Of a DNA stretch of 64,000 nucleotides, positions 60,813 to 64,000 are shown in pieces. Each line of letters begins with the position of its first letter. The stretch's first letter is position 1. The notes under the pieces are model-generated. The model searched no databases. It had not been told where the DNA came from and was given only the letters and a program-made list of their open reading frames with translations. Made by a program: the position numbers and the translations under genes. The DNA lies in contig JADKCI010000002.1 in assembly GCA_016714645.1 (NCBI GenBank), positions 558,001 through 622,000 on the forward strand. The letters are read 5' to 3'. The stretch comes from Chromatiaceae bacterium (GTDB lineage Bacteria; Pseudomonadota; Gammaproteobacteria; Chromatiales; Chromatiaceae).

Positions 60813-63071
60813 ATGTTGAGCAAAGACCTTGAATTCACGCTGACCCAGGCCTTCCATCAGGCACGGGAACGCAGGCACGAATACATGACGGTGGAGCACC
60901 TGCTCCTATCCCTGCTCGATAATCCGAGCGCATCTAGGGTGTTACGGGCTTGTGGGGCGGACGAAGGGCGGCTGAGATCGGACATTAACCTCTTCATCGA
61001 GGAGACCACGCCCCTGGTTCCAACCGGGGAAACGCGCGAGACCCAGCCGACCATAGGTTTTCAGCGTGTCTTGCAACGGGCTGTCTTCCATGTCCAGTCC
61101 GCTGGCAAGAAAGAGGTTACGGGGGCGAATGTCCTGGTCGCGCTCTTCGGCGAGCAGGACTCCCAGGCGGTGTTCCTGCTCAATCGGCAGGACATCAGTC
61201 GCCTGGATGTGGTCAATTATATTTCCCATGGCATCTCCAAGGTCCCAGGTGAGGGTGGGGACGAGGAGGCCCAGGGTGAACCGGGCGGAGAGCGGCGACA
61301 AGAGGTTAAGGAAAACACCAGCCCCCTGGAGAGCTTTACATCCAATCTCAATGACCTGGCGCGTCAAGGCCTGATCGATCCCCTCATCGGTCGCCAGACC
61401 GAGATTGAGCGCACCTTGCAGATCCTCTGTCGGCGCCGCAAGAACAACCCCTTGCTGGTAGGCGAGGCCGGTGTCGGCAAGACCGCCATTGCCGAGGGGC
61501 TGGCGCGGCGTATCGTCGAGGAAGAGGTGCCCGAGGTTCTGGCTGACGCGGTCATTTATGCCTTGGATCTGGGCGCCTTGGTGGCCGGCACCAAGTATCG
61601 GGGCGATTTCGAGAAACGTCTTAAGGCGGTGATCGCGCAACTCAAGCGTCAGCCCAAGGCCATTCTTTTTATCGACGAAATCCACACTATTATTGGCGCG
61701 GGCTCCGCCTCGGGCGGGGCCATGGATGCCTCTAACCTCATCAAGCCGGTTTTGGCCTCTGGCGACCTGCGTTGTATTGGCTCCACGACTTATCAGGAGT
61801 TTCGTGGCATTTTCGAGAAGGACCGGGCCCTGGCCCGGCGCTTTCAGAAGATCGATATCGAGGAACCTAGCGTCGAGGATACGGTGGAAATCCTCAAGGG
61901 CCTCAAGAGTCGCTTCGAAGAGCATCACCAGGTCAGCTACACCCAGCCGGCCTTGCGCGCGGCCGCGGAACTCTCGGCCAAGCACATCAATGATCGCCAC
62001 TTGCCGGACAAGGCCATCGATGTCATCGACGAGGCGGGGGCCCACGTCCAGCTGATGCCCGCGGCCAAGCGCAAGAAGCGTATCGATGTCCTGGATATCG
62101 AGCGCATCGTTGCCAAGATCGCCCGCATTCCGCCCAAGCAGGTCTCGTCCTCGGATACCGAATCCCTGCGTAACCTGGATCGGGACCTGAAGCTGGTGGT
62201 ATTTGGCCAGGAGGCGGCCATCGATACCCTGACCTCGGCCATCCGTATGAGCCGCTCGGGCTTGGGCCAGGAGGAAAAGCCCATCGGCTCCTTCCTCTTC
62301 GCGGGCCCGACCGGCGTCGGCAAGACGGAGGTGACGCGTCAGCTTGCCCGTATCCTGGGCTTACAGTTGATCCGCTTCGATATGTCCGAGTACATGGAAC
62401 GCCACACGGTCTCCCGCCTCATCGGCGCCCCGCCCGGCTATGTTGGGTTTGACCAGGGCGGCCTCTTGACGGAGGAAATCAACAAGCATCCGCACGCCGT
62501 GCTGCTTCTGGACGAGGTCGAGAAGGCCCACCCGGATGTTTTCAATTTGCTGCTGCAGGTCATGGACCACGGCACCCTCACCGACAACAACGGCCGTAAG
62601 GCGGATTTTCGTCATGTCGTCCTGGTGATGACCACTAACGCCGGCGCGGCGGAGGCCAGTCGTCCCTCCATCGGCTTCACCGAGCAGGACCATGCCACGG
62701 ATGGCATGGAGGCCCTAAAACGCCTCTTCACCCCCGAATTCCGCAATCGGCTCGATGCCGTGATCCAGTTTGGTGCCCTGTCGCCCGCCACGATTGTCAA
62801 CGTGGTGGACAAGTTCCTGTTTGAACTGGAGCAACAGTTGCTGGAGAAGAAGGTCACCCTGACCGTGGATAGCGAGGCGCGTGCCTGGCTGGCTACTCGG
62901 GGCTATGACGCCCGAATGGGTGCTCGACCCATGAGCCGCATCATTCGTGAGCACATCAAGAAGCCCCTGGCCAACGAACTGCTATTTGGACAGCTCGTCA
63001 ACGGGGGTTCGGTGCGGGTCAAGGTGGAGGGAGAGGAGTTGGGCTTCGAGATTACGCCCAAAACCCCCTAG
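60813..63071 (+). CDS. clpA: ClpA, ATP-dependent unfoldase
   Basis: A 752-residue Hsp100 subunit. It has an N-terminal Clp-N repeat (residues 1-145), a first AAA+ with GEAGVGKTA near 214 and Walker B ILFIDEIHTIIGAG, and a second AAA+ with GPTGVGKTE near 495, LLLDEVEKAHPDV, and the IGL-type ClpP loop region in RPSIGFTE. It works with ClpP and the ClpS next to it. Normal length. Confidence 0.97.
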   Translation: MLSKDLEFTLTQAFHQARERRHEYMTVEHLLLSLLDNPSASRVLRACGADEGRLRSDINLFIEETTPLVPTGETRETQPTIGFQRVLQRAVFHVQSAGKKEVTGANVLVALFGEQDSQAVFLLNRQDISRLDVVNYISHGISKVPGEGGDEEAQGEPGGERRQEVKENTSPLESFTSNLNDLARQGLIDPLIGRQTEIERTLQILCRRRKNNPLLVGEAGVGKTAIAEGLARRIVEEEVPEVLADAVIYALDLGALVAGTKYRGDFEKRLKAVIAQLKRQPKAILFIDEIHTIIGAGSASGGAMDASNLIKPVLASGDLRCIGSTTYQEFRGIFEKDRALARRFQKIDIEEPSVEDTVEILKGLKSRFEEHHQVSYTQPALRAAAELSAKHINDRHLPDKAIDVIDEAGAHVQLMPAAKRKKRIDVLDIERIVAKIARIPPKQVSSSDTESLRNLDRDLKLVVFGQEAAIDTLTSAIRMSRSGLGQEEKPIGSFLFAGPTGVGKTEVTRQLARILGLQLIRFDMSEYMERHTVSRLIGAPPGYVGFDQGGLLTEEINKHPHAVLLLDEVEKAHPDVFNLLLQVMDHGTLTDNNGRKADFRHVVLVMTTNAGAAEASRPSIGFTEQDHATDGMEALKRLFTPEFRNRLDAVIQFGALSPATIVNVVDKFLFELEQQLLEKKVTLTVDSEARAWLATRGYDARMGARPMSRIIREHIKKPLANELLFGQLVNGGSVRVKVEGEELGFEITPKTP

Positions 63072-63101
63072 CGAGTGCCTGACGGCAAAGGATAGGGCGG
63101 T

Positions 63102-63127
63102 CCGCTGGCGACCCTGTCGCCTAGCGG
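63102..63127. terminator. Weak convergent hairpin between clpA and infA
   Basis: GGCGAC-CCT-GTCGCC flanked by CCGCT and TAGCGG forms a bulged stem over the infA stop. No T run, so low confidence. Confidence 0.35.
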
Positions 63128-63339
63128 GCGCGGTAGGTGATGCGGCCCTTGGTCAGGTCGTAGGGGGTGAGCTCCACGGTAACCTTATCCCCGGTAAGAA
63201 TGCGAATGTAGTGCTTACGCATCTTGCCCGAAATATGAGCGGTAACGACGTGCCCGTTTTCCAACTCCACGCGGAACATAGTGTTAGGAAGGGTGTCGAC
63301 CACCGTGCCTTCCATCGAAATAACGTCTTCTTTTGCCAT
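63121..63339 (-). CDS. infA: InfA, translation initiation factor IF-1
   Basis: A 72-residue OB-fold protein that binds the ribosomal A site during initiation. The sequence MAKEDVISMEGTVVDTLPNT and MRKHYIRILTGDKVTVELTPYD is unmistakable. Convergent with clpA, as in E. coli. Confidence 0.97.
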   Translation of the reverse strand: MAKEDVISMEGTVVDTLPNTMFRVELENGHVVTAHISGKMRKHYIRILTGDKVTVELTPYDLTKGRITYRAR

Positions 63340-63389
63340 GGATATAGGTTGTTCGCCTTCCGAGCGTTCCTCAACTGTAAAGCTGCGGA

Positions 63390-63395
63390 ATTATA
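63390..63395 (-). promoter_or_regulatory. Candidate -10 box of infA
   Basis: TATAAT on the minus strand about 50 bp before the infA ATG. No clear -35 partner at the usual spacing. Confidence 0.45.
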
Positions 63396-63551
63396 GCACG
63401 GAGCTTCAGAAAAGCTTCTAGCTTTCCAAATTGTACAAGACTCATCATGATACCTGTGAGGTGAATCCCTGCCCTATATATTTACTCAGGGTATCCCCTA
63501 GGTAGGTGTCAAGGCAGTGGTCGCATTGGTTATGCGGGCGTTGCTTCGGTC

Positions 63552-63880
63552 TGCCGTTCCATTTTGAGGGGTTTTTCGGGGTTGAGGAGGATCCTCGCGC
63601 CGGTAGGCCTCGTCCAAGACGCTGGCGGTCAGGTCGGCGGACGCGGAGTCGTAAACCTCCCAGTTGACGATCTTGCGGCTATAGAAGCCTATTGATCAGG
63701 TTCAGATAAAAGAAGACCCCGCGAAGGGTGGTGGTCAGGCAGGTGATGTCCCAACTCCAGACCTGATGGGGGCCGGTGGCCACCAGGGGCGTGGGGCGCG
63801 CCCGGGCCGGGGCATGGGGTTTGCCACGGGGGGTCAGCGCGCAGCACCCGCTAGCAGGTCGATGCCGATGCCAGGTAGCC
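63552..63880 (-). mobile_element. Decayed IS3-type transposase fragment
   Basis: Minus-strand pieces of an integrase-core transposase in more than one frame: ASAST-C-stop-RVLRAD, PRGKPHAPARARPTPLVATGPHQ, VWSWDITCLTTTLRGVFFYLNLI, and after a frame break FYSRKIVNWEVYDSASADLTASVLDEAYRRE. The WDIT...SRKIV order is typical of IS3-family OrfB. It has an internal stop and a frameshift and lacks the C-terminal part, so it is dead. No terminal repeats or flanking target duplication could be placed. The 63400-63550 stretch before it holds no gene. Confidence 0.8.
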
Positions 63881-63888
63881 GGTAGGGA

Positions 63889-64000
63889 TCAGAAGGCGGC
63901 ACCCGACTGCTTGCCCAGCTTTTTGAGGATAAGGGCCAGGGGGCAGAAGCCGGTGAAGGCGGACTGGAGCAGGTTCAGGCCAACGAAACCGGTCAGCAGC
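63889..64000 (-). CDS. C-terminal end of a DUF2892 (YgaP-like) membrane protein
   Basis: The last 36 residues before a TGA at 63889 read LLTGFVGLNLLQSAFTGFCP and then LALILKKLGKQSGAAF. NLLQSAFTGFCP is the hallmark of the small DUF2892 inner-membrane family. The start lies beyond the window. Confidence 0.75.
   Translation of the reverse strand, partial: LLTGFVGLNLLQSAFTGFCPLALILKKLGKQSGAAF

Overview
The window comes from a GC-rich gammaproteobacterium, most likely a phototrophic purple sulfur bacterium of the Chromatiaceae type. The best evidence is bchE, the oxygen-independent cyclase of bacteriochlorophyll synthesis, with a perfect TGT-N12-ACA (PpsR/CrtJ-type) site upstream. A DsrC-related protein, Rnf genes, and a gammaproteobacterial housekeeping order (hflD-mnmA-icd-cspD-clpS-clpA-infA) agree with this. 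No rRNA, tRNA or CRISPR array was seen.

Bases 1-28200 are ordinary chromosome. They hold purEK with a small HPF-like gene, a NhaR-type regulator, a TSUP permease, an ABC-2 exporter, PBP1b with a lipoprotein partner, a YoaA-like helicase, tsaB, a Cys-less DsrC-like protein plus a CBS protein behind an FNR-like box, bchE, an ABC/FtsX/AttH triad, small hypotheticals, rsgA, orn, queG, folB-folK, hflD and mnmA. Two copies of a roughly 165-bp inverted-repeat element sit just upstream of the helicase gene and orn.

Bases 29210-58585 are the highlight: a compact cassette for the reductive TCA cycle lying between two near-identical icd copies. Leftward from a divergent control region at 52449-53132 run aclB, a long aclA (921 aa), pntA, pntB, korA, korB, an 840-aa protein with a C-terminal ferredoxin domain, rnfB, a 1535-aa NifJ/PFOR-like protein, rnfC, rnfD, rnfG, rnfE, rnfA and a small Cys-tailed membrane protein. 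Rightward run frdABCD and aconitase, then the second icd. The set supplies ATP-citrate lyase, aconitase, NADP-isocitrate dehydrogenase, 2-oxoacid:ferredoxin oxidoreductase and fumarate reductase. It also supplies proton- or sodium-driven sources of reduced ferredoxin (Rnf) and NADPH (PntAB). In a phototroph that probably also runs the Calvin cycle, this would be a second CO2-fixation route.

The most novel element is the pair Orf1535/Orf840, interleaved with rnfB by start/stop overlaps. Orf1535 has the layout of pyruvate:ferredoxin oxidoreductase and keeps two 4Fe-4S motifs. By eye it has lost the thiamine-diphosphate motifs that KorA and KorB retain. Orf840 shares the C-terminal part of Orf1535 and ends in a ferredoxin domain. 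I infer an electron-transfer adaptor between Rnf and the two-subunit KorAB, which has no ferredoxin subunit of its own.

The icd copies raise a caution. Copy 1 (28256) lacks 299 bp near its 5' end, and each copy has a different one-base loss in a C run, so neither reads through as given. This could reflect integration by recombination at icd, gene conversion, or an assembly or homopolymer error. A similar C-run frameshift breaks the lipoprotein gene at about 8210.

Bases 59886-64000 return to chromosome: a terminator hairpin, cspD, clpS, clpA, infA, a decayed IS3-type transposase and the end of a DUF2892 membrane protein.
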